DNA from: Duncaniella muris
Lineage (GTDB): Bacteria > Bacteroidota > Bacteroidia > Bacteroidales > Muribaculaceae
NCBI RefSeq assembly: GCF_003024805.1
Contig: NZ_PUEC01000016.1
Span: 1 to 64,000, forward strand
Direction: 5' to 3'
Length of the DNA: 64,000 nucleotides
Each line of letters begins with the position of its first letter. Position 1 is the stretch's first letter. Made by a program: the position numbers and the translations under genes. The notes below the pieces were generated by a model. That model saw only the letters and a program-made list of their open reading frames with translations. It ran no database searches and was not told where the DNA came from. This document shows positions 42,916 through 51,404 of this stretch, in pieces.

Positions 42916-43115
42916 TAAGTAACTCTGAAAAATTAATTTATACTATATGCGGAATTTATTCAGAGGCAGAATCGAGGAATGAAGAGGGAGTTTATAGACA
43001 TAAACGACCGATGAAGAACTTGATTCTGACCGGAATAAAACCGCAGAGAGTATAAAAGATCCTCCATAGGAGATACTAATGTACATTATATCGTTTAATT
43101 TTGAAGAGTTACTTA
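42916..43115 (+). repeat. Inverted-repeat element copy 2 with nested inverted repeat
   Basis: A 200-bp element bounded by TAAGTAACTCT (42916-42926) and AGAGTTACTTA (43105-43115). The right 60 bases match copy 1 closely: AAAGATCCTCCATAGGAG, ATG, then TACATTATATCGTTTAAT and TTTGAAGAGTTACTTA. Compared with copy 1, 116 bases are inserted (42939-43054), themselves bounded by TATACTATATGCGG and CCGCAGAGAGTATA, an 11-of-14 inverted repeat. A TAATTTTG -7-like box sits near the right end. Confidence 0.75.
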
Positions 43116-43348
43116 AAAATTGTTCCAGGAATCCGGCCCTGATTGAGAACCATTGTGGCGGCAGGGGTGTTTATAAAATAGAAATTCTCACATCCGTATG
43201 CGTTTGATTTCAACTGCAGACCTCTTTTTTCGCCAATGCGGCACAGTGCATAGTGAATCGGCAGGCCTGATTTAAACCGAACAATAAGGTCCGGAACATT
43301 TATCCATTCTTTCTGATTTATGGTAACACGAAAACTTATTGATGCTCT
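43109..43348 (-). pseudogene. C-terminal fragment of an unrecognised protein
   Basis: On the minus strand a frame is open from 43348 to a stop at 43111-43109, with no start codon at its beginning. It encodes about 79 residues with protein-like composition, including EWINVPDLIVRFKSGLPIHY, ALCRIGEKRGLQLKSNAYG and FINTPAATMVLNQGRIPGTI then FK. Its 5' part overlaps the oppositely oriented gene at 43320, so the rest is missing. The stop codon lies inside the end of repeat element copy 2, suggesting that the element's arrival shaped this remnant. Family unknown. The opposite-strand small frame at 43079-43204 is more likely its shadow. Confidence 0.35.
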
Positions 43349-43670
43349 CTACCGGAAATATAATCGGCCTCCGGCGTCGACAGACGAGCTTAACTTTTCT
43401 CTGCTTTTTGACTATGCGCTGGAAAATCACGGCATAGTCATTGATGAGGATGACCTGTTTATCGGAAGCGTTGATCCGTCATCGCCGTTTGCCAGAATTC
43501 CGCTCAGGCATATACACGAGATATTTGAATTTGAAAACCAGATAGCGATCGTGTTGCGCAACTCGATTGTCTTTCTGAGCAAGTCAGACTCTAAAGTGAA
43601 TGTGCATCTGCGTATGGAAAAAACATCGGTCTGGTCGCGCATCAAAGATTCGTTGCTATATAGAGACTGA
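43320..43670 (+). CDS. Hypothetical protein, 116 residues
   Basis: Encodes MVTRKLIDALYRKYNRPPAS followed by a compact acidic/hydrophobic body, FSLLFDYALENHGIVIDEDD, LFIGSVDPSSPFARIPLRHI and VVLRNSIVFLSK-like segments, ending KDSLLYRD. No signal peptide, membrane helix or known motif is visible, so it is a small cytoplasmic protein of unknown function. It is 31 bases upstream of tcdA and probably co-transcribed with it. Codon use matches the neighbouring housekeeping genes, which supports a real gene. Confidence 0.7.
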   Translation: MVTRKLIDALYRKYNRPPASTDELNFSLLFDYALENHGIVIDEDDLFIGSVDPSSPFARIPLRHIHEIFEFENQIAIVLRNSIVFLSKSDSKVNVHLRMEKTSVWSRIKDSLLYRD

Positions 43671-43701
43671 CCGCCCGGCCGCTATTCTGTAATTACTTGT
43701 A

Positions 43702-44478
43702 ATGATAAAGGATTCTTTCAACCGTGTGGCCCTTCTGACAGGGACTGAGGCTTTCGGGACTCTGGCCTCGCGCAGGGTCATAATCTTCGGCGTAGGCGGC
43801 GTGGGGAGCTGGACTGCCGAGACTCTGGTGCGCAGCGGTATAGCCCGGCTGACTATTGTCGATGCGGATACAGTGGCCGCCTCTAACATCAACCGTCAGC
43901 TGCCGGCCACGTCATCAACGGTAGGCCGTGTGAAAGTCGAGGTGATGAAGCAGCGTCTGCTTGACATCAACCCTGATGCCGAGATTGAAGCCATCCATGA
44001 TTTTTATAACGCCGAAACCCAGTCGCGCTACGATCTCAGGGACTATGACTATGTCATAGATGCCATTGATTCGCTGGCTGACAAGGCTCTGCTCATTCTG
44101 AACGCAACGGCGGCAATGGCCGAGACGGCCAAAAGTTCCCGACCGGTGCGCTTCTACTCATCGATGGGAGCGGCTCTCAAGCTTGACCCCTCGCGCATAG
44201 CCGTGGCTGAGTTCTGGAGAGTGAAAGGCTGCCCGCTTGCAGCGGCTTTAAGGCGCAAGTTTAAAAAATCGGGTGTTTTTCCTACCCGCAAGTTCCGCTG
44301 TGTCTATTCCGACGAACTGGTCGCAAATCATGCTGATGCGGTTATGCTCGCTGACCGGAGCGGGGCCATGACCTACGGAAAAGTGGCAGTCAACGGGGCT
44401 TTCATGCACATTACAGCTGTTTTCGGAATCACTCTTGCCTCTCTTGTCATCCGCGATGCCATCGGAAAGACTGTCTGA
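43702..44478 (+). CDS. tcdA: tRNA threonylcarbamoyladenosine dehydratase
   Basis: A 258-residue E1-like (ThiF/MoeB superfamily) enzyme. The nucleotide-binding loop IIFGVGGVGSWTAE has its glycines at residues 30-35; the catalytic or ATP-binding residues are in SNINRQLPATSSTVG; and the conserved IDAIDSLADKALLI and C-terminal PTRKFRCVYSDE are typical of TcdA/CsdL. Role: ATP-dependent dehydration of t6A37 to the cyclic form in tRNAs that read ANN codons. Operon with the preceding hypothetical gene. Confidence 0.9.
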   Translation: MIKDSFNRVALLTGTEAFGTLASRRVIIFGVGGVGSWTAETLVRSGIARLTIVDADTVAASNINRQLPATSSTVGRVKVEVMKQRLLDINPDAEIEAIHDFYNAETQSRYDLRDYDYVIDAIDSLADKALLILNATAAMAETAKSSRPVRFYSSMGAALKLDPSRIAVAEFWRVKGCPLAAALRRKFKKSGVFPTRKFRCVYSDELVANHADAVMLADRSGAMTYGKVAVNGAFMHITAVFGITLASLVIRDAIGKTV

Positions 44479-44551
44479 ACGGACTTGAGATGTGCTTGTC
44501 AACCAAGCGCTAAGTCTCCTGTGATTAAGGAAATCTTTCATTATTGTAAAT

Positions 44552-44582
44552 TTTGTTTTGATTCTGATAATTCCGACCTTTG
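44552..44582 (+). promoter_or_regulatory. Candidate promoter of nhaD
   Basis: TTTG (44552-44555), 19 nt, GACCTTTG (44575-44582), one mismatch to TAnnTTTG, 105 bases upstream of the ATG. Confidence 0.5.
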
Positions 44583-44686
44583 CGCCCGAATTGTCAGTAC
44601 CGACAGGTCACTTGGCCTGCTGTTTTTTGCCTTAAATTCACGTTTTTGAAAAATCAATCATAATCCATGAAATAAAAACTTTAGAA

Positions 44687-45976
44687 ATGGTAACAGCTAT
44701 TGTCACGTTTTTTATCCTCGGCTATCTGTGCATCGCACTTGAGAGTGTGTTGAAGATCAACAAAGCCGTACCCGCACTGCTTATGTGTGTTATCTGCTGG
44801 ACTCTCTACGCCTGCGGCGTGGGCGACAGCGCTGACTATTCCGGACGTCTGCTCCATCATCTCGGAGAAACCTGCGAGATTCTCTTCTTCCTCATGGGCG
44901 CCATGACCATCGTCGAGATCGTCGATGCCAACGGCGGATTCTACTTCGTTCATGACGCATTGGCCACCAAAAGTAAGAAAACACTTCTGTGGCGCATCAC
45001 AGCCATGACCTTCATCCTCTCGGCCATACTTGACAATCTTACCACCTCGATCGTGATGATCATGGTGTTGCGCAAGCTGATCGAAGACCATAAAGACCGC
45101 ATGATCTATGGCGGCATCATCATAATCGCGGCCAATGCCGGCGGAGCCTTCTCGCCGATCGGCGACGTTACCACCATCATGCTCTGGATCAAAGGCATGA
45201 TCTCGACCGGCGGTGTGATCTCACAGCTCATCATCCCCTCGATTGTCTCGGTTGTCGTCTCGGCTCTCTGCGTCTCGCTCTACCTCAAAGGCGAGGTCGT
45301 GGCTCCGAAACGGTCTGAAGCCAATGAAGTCAGGAATTCTCCGGCTGACCGCAAGATCATACTCATCTTCGGTGTGGGCGGCCTGATCTTCGTGCCTATC
45401 TTCAGAATGCTCACCGGTCTGCCCCCTTTCATGGGCATACTCCTCGCTCTCGGTGTGCTGTGGCTTGTAAGCGAATGGCGCTCCAACCGCTGCTCTATCC
45501 TGGCCGGTGACTCACATCTGAAAGTGACAACTCTGCTTTCGCGCATTGACCTCGCCACCATACTCTTCTTTCTCGGCATTCTCCTCGCAGTGGCCACCCT
45601 CCAGGAAACCGGAGTGCTCACCGCGTTCGGCCAGTGGCTCAATGAAGTCTCCAATGGTAACCACTATCTTGTGACCGGTGTCATCGGCGTGGTTTCAAGC
45701 ATCGTCGACAACGTGCCCCTCGTGGCAGGCTGCATGGACATGTATGCCATCGCTCCGACCGGCGATTTTGCCTGCGACGGATTGTTCTGGCAGCTGCTTG
45801 CCTACTGTGCAGGAGTCGGCGGCTCGATGCTCATCATCGGATCGGCAGCCGGAGTCGTGGTCATGGGCCTCGAAAAAATCAGCTTCGGCTGGTATCTGCG
45901 CCGTTTCACCTGGATTGCCTTCGCCGGCTATATCGCAGGCATGGGAGCCTACGCTCTGGAAACTCTTTTCATGTAA
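44687..45976 (+). CDS. nhaD: NhaD-type sodium/proton antiporter
   Basis: A 429-residue membrane protein with about 12 helices. NhaD/IT-superfamily features include LGETCEILFFLMGAMTIVEI, LSAILDNLTTSIVMIMVLRK, NAGGAFSPIGDVTTIMLWIK, FFLGILLAVATLQETGVL and SSIVDNVPLVAGCMDM; the paired 'DN.TT' and 'DNVP' motifs lie in the transport core. Role: exchange of external protons for internal sodium ions. Placed 1.9 kb from the sodium-pumping decarboxylase, it may share in sodium cycling (inference). Single gene. Confidence 0.9.
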   Translation: MVTAIVTFFILGYLCIALESVLKINKAVPALLMCVICWTLYACGVGDSADYSGRLLHHLGETCEILFFLMGAMTIVEIVDANGGFYFVHDALATKSKKTLLWRITAMTFILSAILDNLTTSIVMIMVLRKLIEDHKDRMIYGGIIIIAANAGGAFSPIGDVTTIMLWIKGMISTGGVISQLIIPSIVSVVVSALCVSLYLKGEVVAPKRSEANEVRNSPADRKIILIFGVGGLIFVPIFRMLTGLPPFMGILLALGVLWLVSEWRSNRCSILAGDSHLKVTTLLSRIDLATILFFLGILLAVATLQETGVLTAFGQWLNEVSNGNHYLVTGVIGVVSSIVDNVPLVAGCMDMYAIAPTGDFACDGLFWQLLAYCAGVGGSMLIIGSAAGVVVMGLEKISFGWYLRRFTWIAFAGYIAGMGAYALETLFM

Positions 45977-46012
45977 TTTTCAGCGGCATTTTAAGCTAAA
46001 AAGCTAAAATGT

Positions 46013-46043
46013 TTTGAAATACGAAAAAGAATTGCTAATTTTG
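46013..46043 (+). promoter_or_regulatory. Promoter of rpsU
   Basis: TTTG (46013-46016), 19 nt, TAATTTTG (46036-46043), about 104 bases before the ATG. Confidence 0.75.
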
Positions 46044-46146
46044 CAGCGCAAATCCGTGAGGCGTCCGCCGGGACAGTCTGAAACAGGGCGTTTTTGCGGC
46101 CGTCTCACCAATCAATAACTTAAATATCAATAATCAAGAAACCAAA

Positions 46147-46338
46147 ATGATCATCGTACAAGTAAAAGAAGGTGAAAACATCGAAAAGGCACTGAAGAAA
46201 TTCAAGCGTAAATTTGAAAAGACCGGCATCGTTCGCGAGCTTCGTTCACGTCAGGCTTTCCAGAAGCCCTCTGTGACCAACCGTAAGAAAATGATGAAGG
46301 CTGTTTACGTCCAGCAGCTTCGTGCCAACGAAGAATAA
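46147..46338 (+). CDS. rpsU: 30S ribosomal protein S21
   Basis: A 63-residue basic protein, MIIVQVKEGENIEKALKKFK then RKFEKTGIVRELRSRQAF, the standard bS21 sequence. In Bacteroidota bS21 helps sequester the anti-Shine-Dalgarno sequence with bS18 and bS6. It has its own promoter and a hairpin 103 bases downstream. An AAAGGAGGTC sequence, a strong SD-like stretch, lies at 46379-46388 after the stop. Confidence 0.96.
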   Translation: MIIVQVKEGENIEKALKKFKRKFEKTGIVRELRSRQAFQKPSVTNRKKMMKAVYVQQLRANEE

Positions 46339-46440
46339 GATTTTTCTGATTAGCACTCTACCTTTAGACAATCAACCGAAAGGAGGTCAGGAAAACACCC
46401 GGAAATCACCCGAATTTATTTGAAAGAAACATATTCAATG

Positions 46441-46474
46441 GCGGTGAAGATTGCAGACTGCAACTCTTCATCGC
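46441..46474 (+). terminator. Hairpin downstream of rpsU
   Basis: GCGGTGAAGA-TTGCA pairs with TGCAA-TCTTCATCGC (15 bp, one bulged C and one G:T). The following TATTGTTG is a poor T tract. Confidence 0.45.
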
Positions 46475-46510
46475 TATTGTTGTGACTTGAAACGTTATAT
46501 AATATAATAC

Positions 46511-46528
46511 ACCTATATTAATATAGGT
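46511..46528. promoter_or_regulatory. Perfect 18-bp palindrome ACCTATATTAATATAGGT
   Basis: Perfect dyad 45 bases upstream of the glycosidase-like gene. It could be the operator of a dimeric regulator or a cruciform. No known site was recognised. Confidence 0.45.
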
Positions 46529-46572
46529 ATTGATATAAGCATTACTCACCTCTGACATTCCGCCTGCTGATT

Positions 46573-48606
46573 ATGTCGCGCATATTTCTACTGTTGGCCT
46601 GCCACCTGACACTGCTCCTTGCAGTGTCATGCTCACATGCAGGTGTGGAAAAGAATGCCATATATGACGGCGGCAGTTTCGAACTGTATCCAGACAGCAT
46701 TGTCCGGGGCCACCGGATCTACACAGCCTCCGGCCTCAGGGCGGCTGAGTCAGGCAGGGCAGGGGAGTGTGACTCGCTTCACAGAACCGTGGCCTACAGT
46801 TCAGCCGGACGCATGGCCGATGCACTGTTTGCCGCCGCGCTCGCCGATACTTCGGCATTGACAGTGGCTGATGTCAGGCTGGCAGGGGCCTTTCTGCGGC
46901 CAGAGGAGTCAATGGCTGCGCTCAGGGCAGAGGTGGCCGACGGCTGTATCCGCTGCCAGGATTTCCCGAAGATTTCCGACATAGGCTGCTGGGCCATTGC
47001 CGCCTGGGAACTGTATTGTGTGACCGGCTCGCGCCAGTGGCTCAAAGAAGCCTATGACATACTGACCGCCTCAATCCGCAGGCAGTGGAAGCAGCCCTCC
47101 GGAAGAGTCGCCCCCCTGGTGTGCGGGCAGGTCGCACGGATTGACAATCCTGCGGATTATTATCCTGACTGGATGACGGCGATGGACCGCTACCAGACAC
47201 TGGCTCTGGAGGTCAACGTCTCGCAGGCCACGGCCAGTTCTGTAGCGTCGCGTATGGCCGGAGAACTGAATCTCTATGCCGAGCATGAGCATCAGATCCA
47301 GTTTGCAGCCTTGCGTTCAGCGATCAATGACCGCCTGTGGATTCCCGACGGGCAGCGCTACGGACAGTATCTCTACGGAGTTTATTATCCGGTGTTGTCA
47401 GCCGTGTCTGACAGTCGTGCGAACGCGCTCTGCGTGCTCAACGGCATAGCCACAGCGGAGATGGCCGAGGATCTGGTCAGCGCCATGCCGGTCTATCGTG
47501 ACGGAGTACCTGATGTCTGTCCGCAGATCAACCCGTCTGCCGGCTCTTGCTCGCCGCTTACCCAGGCTCTTTTCACTCTTGCGGCCGCCAAGGTCCGCAA
47601 CCCGCAGGCCTTTGTGCTTGGAGTGGCATCGCTTATGAACATGGCTGTTGACGGCAATCTAACTTCCGAGTGGCCGGCAGTGGTCTGCAAAGGCTTTTTC
47701 GGTATGGATTTCACTCCTGATGGCATTGACTTCCGACCGATAGTGCCGGTGGCATTCGCAGGAGACAAGACTCTGGGCGGTTTCCGTTATCGCGACGCGG
47801 TGTTTGACATCGTTATGCACGGCACGGGCGACCGTATCGCCACCTTTGCCGTCGACTCCGTATCGCTGGAGACCCCGCGTCTGCCGGCCTCTCTGGAGGG
47901 CCGTCATAGGGTGGACATCACCCTGTCAGGCAACGATCTGCCGGAGCCTGGTGTGAACATCGTCGAGCGCAGAGATCTGCTCCACGTCCCGCAGCTGAGG
48001 TGGAGTGATGACGGCAGTACTGTCGAGATAATGGATTTCGACCCTGAGATCCGCTACAGTCTTTTTGTGGATGGAGTAATGACCCAGGTGCTCGGCGCTG
48101 AGCGCTATTCGCTCCCTCCGTCTGAGCCTTCAGTCACCGCGATCATGCCCTCGCTTCCGGGTGGGCTGACCGGATTCTCGCCGCCCGGCCATGTCTATGC
48201 TCCGGGTCAGTCGGAAGTCACCGTACTCGCATCGTCAGTCATACCGCGCCGTCCGCCTCTGCATCTGATCAAAGACCGCCGGACAGCCGACGGCTATATC
48301 GAGCTTGCTGCCCGCCACAACACCCGCATCACCTGCTATGCCAACGTCCCTGCCGCCGGTGACTACTTTCTGACCGTTGGCTACTCCAACGGTTCGCAGC
48401 GCGACGCGCTCCGCACTCTCAGCATCAACGGTCGCGATGTGGCCACTCTGGTCTGTCCCTCGTTCCATCATGACGACTGGGTGACCGTCAGACCGTCAAA
48501 CACCGTGGTGGTCTCCCTGCAGGAAGGCCCCAACAAGATCGCGCTTACATACATCAGCGGCACCATGCTGCTCAACAGAATAACATTACTGAAAAAGGTC
48601 CATTAG
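46573..48606 (+). CDS. Lipoprotein with six-hairpin glycosidase-like domain
   Basis: A 677-residue protein with a lipobox LLAVSC (Cys at about residue 20). Residues about 90-380 are a helical (alpha/alpha)6 glycosidase-like domain: ISDIGCWAIAAWELYCVTGS, YYPDWMTAMDRYQTLALEVN, WIPDGQRYGQYLYGVYYPVL and PSAGSCSPLTQALFTLAAAK resemble GH63/GH78/GH95-type toroids; the acidic residues of DWMTAMD are possible catalytic groups. A beta-sandwich follows, and the last 140 residues (YIELAARHNTRITCYANVPA, GDYFLTVGYSNGSQRDALRT) resemble a CBM35-like carbohydrate-binding module. Likely surface or periplasmic glycan hydrolase; substrate unknown. Confidence 0.7.
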   Translation: MSRIFLLLACHLTLLLAVSCSHAGVEKNAIYDGGSFELYPDSIVRGHRIYTASGLRAAESGRAGECDSLHRTVAYSSAGRMADALFAAALADTSALTVADVRLAGAFLRPEESMAALRAEVADGCIRCQDFPKISDIGCWAIAAWELYCVTGSRQWLKEAYDILTASIRRQWKQPSGRVAPLVCGQVARIDNPADYYPDWMTAMDRYQTLALEVNVSQATASSVASRMAGELNLYAEHEHQIQFAALRSAINDRLWIPDGQRYGQYLYGVYYPVLSAVSDSRANALCVLNGIATAEMAEDLVSAMPVYRDGVPDVCPQINPSAGSCSPLTQALFTLAAAKVRNPQAFVLGVASLMNMAVDGNLTSEWPAVVCKGFFGMDFTPDGIDFRPIVPVAFAGDKTLGGFRYRDAVFDIVMHGTGDRIATFAVDSVSLETPRLPASLEGRHRVDITLSGNDLPEPGVNIVERRDLLHVPQLRWSDDGSTVEIMDFDPEIRYSLFVDGVMTQVLGAERYSLPPSEPSVTAIMPSLPGGLTGFSPPGHVYAPGQSEVTVLASSVIPRRPPLHLIKDRRTADGYIELAARHNTRITCYANVPAAGDYFLTVGYSNGSQRDALRTLSINGRDVATLVCPSFHHDDWVTVRPSNTVVVSLQEGPNKIALTYISGTMLLNRITLLKKVH

Positions 48607-48646
48607 CCCGCGCTCCGTGGCTTCAACCGCATAAACAAGACATTTG

Positions 48647-49150
48647 ATGAAAACAATCGGAATCATCTCTGACACCCATTCCTGCTGGGACGACCGCTAT
48701 GCCGCCCATTTCAAAAACTGCGACGAGATATGGCACTGTGGCGATGTTGGTGACATCGGTGTGATACGCCGCCTCGAAGAGGTGGTGCCCGTGGTCAGGG
48801 CCGTGCGCGGCAACATTGACCACGGCGACGTCTGCCGCAGGTGTCGGGAAGTAGAGTGCTTTCAGATAGAGGGTGTAAATGTCTGGATGACCCATATCGG
48901 AGGCTATCCCGGACGCTACGCCCCCGGCGTGAAGCGTCAGCTCATAGAAAACCGCGTCAACCTCATGGTCTGCGGCCATTCCCACATCCTTAAAGTGATG
49001 CCCGACGCCGAACTCGGCCTGCTTCACGTCAACCCCGGTGCTGCCGGTTATCACGGATGGCAGAAAGAGCGCACGCTCGTGCGCCTGACCATCGACACCG
49101 GTTCGGTCACCGGCCTTGAAGTCATCGAGCTCGGCAAAGTCAAAATCTGA
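48647..49150 (+). CDS. YfcE-type metallophosphoesterase
   Basis: A 167-residue calcineurin-fold phosphodiesterase. Metal-binding motifs: IISDTHSCWDDR (Asp, His), IWHCGDVGD (Gly-Asp), VRGNIDHGD (Gly-Asn-x-Asp), MVCGHSHILK and HVNPGAAGY. I choose the ATG at 48647 over the TTG three bases earlier. In E. coli YfcE hydrolyses phosphodiester model compounds; the in vivo substrate is unknown. It follows the glycosidase-like gene by 40 bases and may be transcribed with it. Confidence 0.88.
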   Translation: MKTIGIISDTHSCWDDRYAAHFKNCDEIWHCGDVGDIGVIRRLEEVVPVVRAVRGNIDHGDVCRRCREVECFQIEGVNVWMTHIGGYPGRYAPGVKRQLIENRVNLMVCGHSHILKVMPDAELGLLHVNPGAAGYHGWQKERTLVRLTIDTGSVTGLEVIELGKVKI

Positions 49151-49213
49151 TTCCGGTCAGCAATCCGGTGCGGGCCGCCGGAAATGACAGGCCTGCCTGC
49201 TCTGATCAGGATG

Positions 49214-49262
49214 AAAAAAAGCAGAGGAGTCTGTGTCGCGCTGAGGTGACACAGACTCCTCT
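49214..49262 (-). terminator. Terminator of the OmpA-family gene
   Basis: AGAGGAGTCTGTGTC (49223-49237) pairs perfectly with GACACAGACTCCTCT (49248-49262). On the minus strand it is followed by GCTTTTTTTC. Confidence 0.85.
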
Positions 49263-49353
49263 CTGTTCCGGCATTGACCGCTCCGCTCAGGCGGAGGGAA
49301 GCCATATACGGATAATGGAATTGATGATTGCTAATTGTCGAGACGCTTGCGGT

Positions 49354-50055
49354 TTATTTCAGATTACCGCTGTTGGCCTGGTCGATCATCTCCTTGCTTG
49401 CGGTGATGAAGATTTCCACACGGCGGTTCTGCGCGCGTCCTTCGGCAGTAGAGTTTGATGCGATATAGTCCTGCATGGGCAGACCTTCGGCAGAAAGACG
49501 GTTGGCCTGCACACCGCTGTTGAGCAGATAGTTGCGCACGGCGTTCGCACGTCCGGTAGCCACACGCTCGTTCACGGCGAGAGTGCCGGTGTCATCGGTG
49601 TAGCCGTAGATCTGCACGTTTGTGCCGGGGTTGTTGATGAGCGAAGCGGCAAACTTGCTCAGATCAGTGCGCGCGTTGGCGCTGAGGGTTGTGCCGTTGG
49701 TGGGGAAAAGAATTCCGCCGTTAAAAGTCACCTGGATTGCCTGGAGACCGTTTTCGTCAGTTACCTGCTTGATCTCGGCCTGCTTTGCGAGTTCGGCCTC
49801 AAGTTCGGCTTGCTGCTTGTCCATCTTCTTTCCGATGAGCACACCTGCGCCTGCGCCTACCGCAGCGCCTATAGCGGTACCGATGGCAGCGCCTTTACCG
49901 CCGCCGATGAGAGCTCCGAGGCCTGCTCCGAGAGCTGCACCGCCGCCGCCGCCGATGGCAGCGCCCTTGCCCGTATTGGACCATGAAGAACATCCCGTGG
50001 AGAGAAGCACGCAGAGTGCCATTGCAGGAATTCCTAATGCTTTTGCGAGTTTCAT
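49354..50055 (-). CDS. OmpA-family lipoprotein with glycine-zipper region
   Basis: A 233-residue lipoprotein with lipobox LLSTGC (Cys22). Residues about 30-75 are a glycine zipper (GAAIGGGGGAALGAGLGALI, GKGAAIGTAIGAAVGAGAGV), which may insert in the outer membrane. A short coiled segment and the OmpA C-terminal domain follow: YGYTDDTGTLAVNERVATGR and RAQNRRVEIFI, which hold the Asp and Arg that bind diaminopimelate. Role: anchoring the outer membrane to peptidoglycan, as in YiaD/Pal-type proteins. It has a consensus promoter and its own terminator. Confidence 0.9.
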   Translation of the reverse strand: MKLAKALGIPAMALCVLLSTGCSSWSNTGKGAAIGGGGGAALGAGLGALIGGGKGAAIGTAIGAAVGAGAGVLIGKKMDKQQAELEAELAKQAEIKQVTDENGLQAIQVTFNGGILFPTNGTTLSANARTDLSKFAASLINNPGTNVQIYGYTDDTGTLAVNERVATGRANAVRNYLLNSGVQANRLSAEGLPMQDYIASNSTAEGRAQNRRVEIFITASKEMIDQANSGNLK

Positions 50056-50413
50056 TGCTTTTAATGTTTTTAAGTTAACGTGTTAAATTCAGACGCAAAA
50101 ATAGGAAATTCCCTCAACATATCCCAATAAAATCTATAATCGGGACTGTTTTATCACTTTCTTGCGTCTACATTAGATAATACGTCCGGCAGAGCGATAA
50201 AGTTTTTTGTCGGGACTGTGTTCTTTGACAAAAAATTCTTAATTTTGTCAGCAGTTATGGTTGACGTAAAATCCTTCCGTCGGCATAACTGACACCGGTC
50301 AGCTGACAGCTGCGCGTCTAAAACGAAGGTTAACCTTAAATTTTTCGCCTTGCGCGCTAATATCAGACCTATCACAACACCGGCGCGCGGGTGTCCGATT
50401 TTTTGGCTTTCTT
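50056..50413. other. Divergent intergenic region between ompA-like and DMT genes
   Basis: 358 bases. It contains the OmpA-family promoter (50096-50127, minus strand) and a TAATTTTG box (50240-50247, plus strand) upstream of the DMT gene with a 5' leader of about 160 bases. No ORF or RNA is recognised. Confidence 0.6.
50096..50127 (-). promoter_or_regulatory. Promoter of the OmpA-family gene
   Basis: TTG (50127-50125), 21 nt, TATTTTTG (50103-50096) on the minus strand, 40 bases before the ATG. Confidence 0.65.
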
Positions 50414-51340
50414 ATGTCAACGAAGCGTTTTTCAGCCGGAAGCAACCTCATCTATCATGCCGGCGCGGCTGTGGCAGTCATGGGATGGGGTATCTCGTTC
50501 ATTTCAACCAAAGTCCTCATGGACAACGGCCTTTCGCCGATCGAAGTCTACATCTATCGTTTCGCCCTTGCCTATCTGGCCCTGCTGCTCTTCTGCCACA
50601 AGCAGATCAGAAGCAACACATGGCGCCATGAATTCATATTCATACTTGCGGGCCTCTTCGGAGGGTCGATCTACTTTATCTCCGAGAACGTCGCCCTGCA
50701 GTACACCCTGGTCAGCAACGTCTCGCTAATCACATCTCTCTCTCCGCTTCTCACGGTGCTGCTCATTGGCTTCCTCTACCGCTCGGAACGTCCGGGCAAA
50801 GCCACCATTTTCGGATCGGCTATAGCCTTCGTCGGAGTGGGGCTTGTGATTTTCAACAGTAGCTTCGCTCTGAGCATCAACCCCCTCGGCGACCTCCTCG
50901 CCCTGCTCGCTGCCCTCTGCTGGGCCGTCTACAGCATCATCATCAAGCAGCTCACACCACTCTACAGCGCACTGTTCATCACCCGCAAGACTTTCTTCTA
51001 CGGAGTCCTGACAGCCCTTCCCTTCCTGCTCATCGAGCCTCATGTCACCTCTCCCGCCGTGCTCATACAGCCCAAACTGCTGCTCAACATTCTCTTCCTC
51101 GCCCTCTTCTGCTCTCTGTTCGCTTATCTGATGTGGGCAGTGATCAACGGCAAGATCGGAGCTGTCAAGGCCTCGAACTATATGTATTTCCAGCCCGTGG
51201 TCACCCTCGTCTTCTCCTTCCTGATTCTCGGCGAGAAGATCACGCTGATCGGAGTGACCGGCTGCGCCATGATTCTGCTCGGAGTCTGGCTGGCCGACTA
51301 TCTGCAGAAGCGCGGATCGCGCGCCGCAACGCGCCACTGA
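50414..51340 (+). CDS. EamA/DMT family transporter
   Basis: A 308-residue drug/metabolite transporter with ten helices in two EamA halves. The first half includes VMGWGISFISTKVLMDNGLS and VALQYTLVSNVSLITSLSPL; the second half includes DLLALLAALCWAVYSIIIKQ and NYMYFQPVVTLVFSFLILGE, followed by GVTGCAMILLGVWLADYL. Such proteins export amino acids or metabolites; the substrate cannot be read. Ends 64 bases before the tricorn-like gene's chosen start and may be co-transcribed. Confidence 0.88.
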   Translation: MSTKRFSAGSNLIYHAGAAVAVMGWGISFISTKVLMDNGLSPIEVYIYRFALAYLALLLFCHKQIRSNTWRHEFIFILAGLFGGSIYFISENVALQYTLVSNVSLITSLSPLLTVLLIGFLYRSERPGKATIFGSAIAFVGVGLVIFNSSFALSINPLGDLLALLAALCWAVYSIIIKQLTPLYSALFITRKTFFYGVLTALPFLLIEPHVTSPAVLIQPKLLLNILFLALFCSLFAYLMWAVINGKIGAVKASNYMYFQPVVTLVFSFLILGEKITLIGVTGCAMILLGVWLADYLQKRGSRAATRH

Positions 51341-51404
51341 TCAGCCCCGTGCCTCACTCACAATAATGACAGAAATCAATAACCAATCACGCTATAACTT
51401 ACTT

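Larger units (their letters stand above)
42801..43319. other. Intergenic region with terminator, repeat element and truncated ORF
   Basis: 519 bases: the mmd operon terminator (42828-42882), inverted-repeat element copy 2 (42916-43115) and a minus-strand coding fragment (43109-43348). No complete gene is visible. Confidence 0.65.

Noticed and set aside
43079-43204. 41-residue plus-strand frame beginning MYIISFNFEELLKNCSRN
   Set aside because: Beyond the element it is antisense to the more protein-like minus-strand fragment at 43109-43348; only the element-encoded start is kept as an observation.
46379-46388. AAAGGAGGTC as a ribosome-binding site of a gene
   Set aside because: No start codon with a sizeable frame follows at proper spacing.
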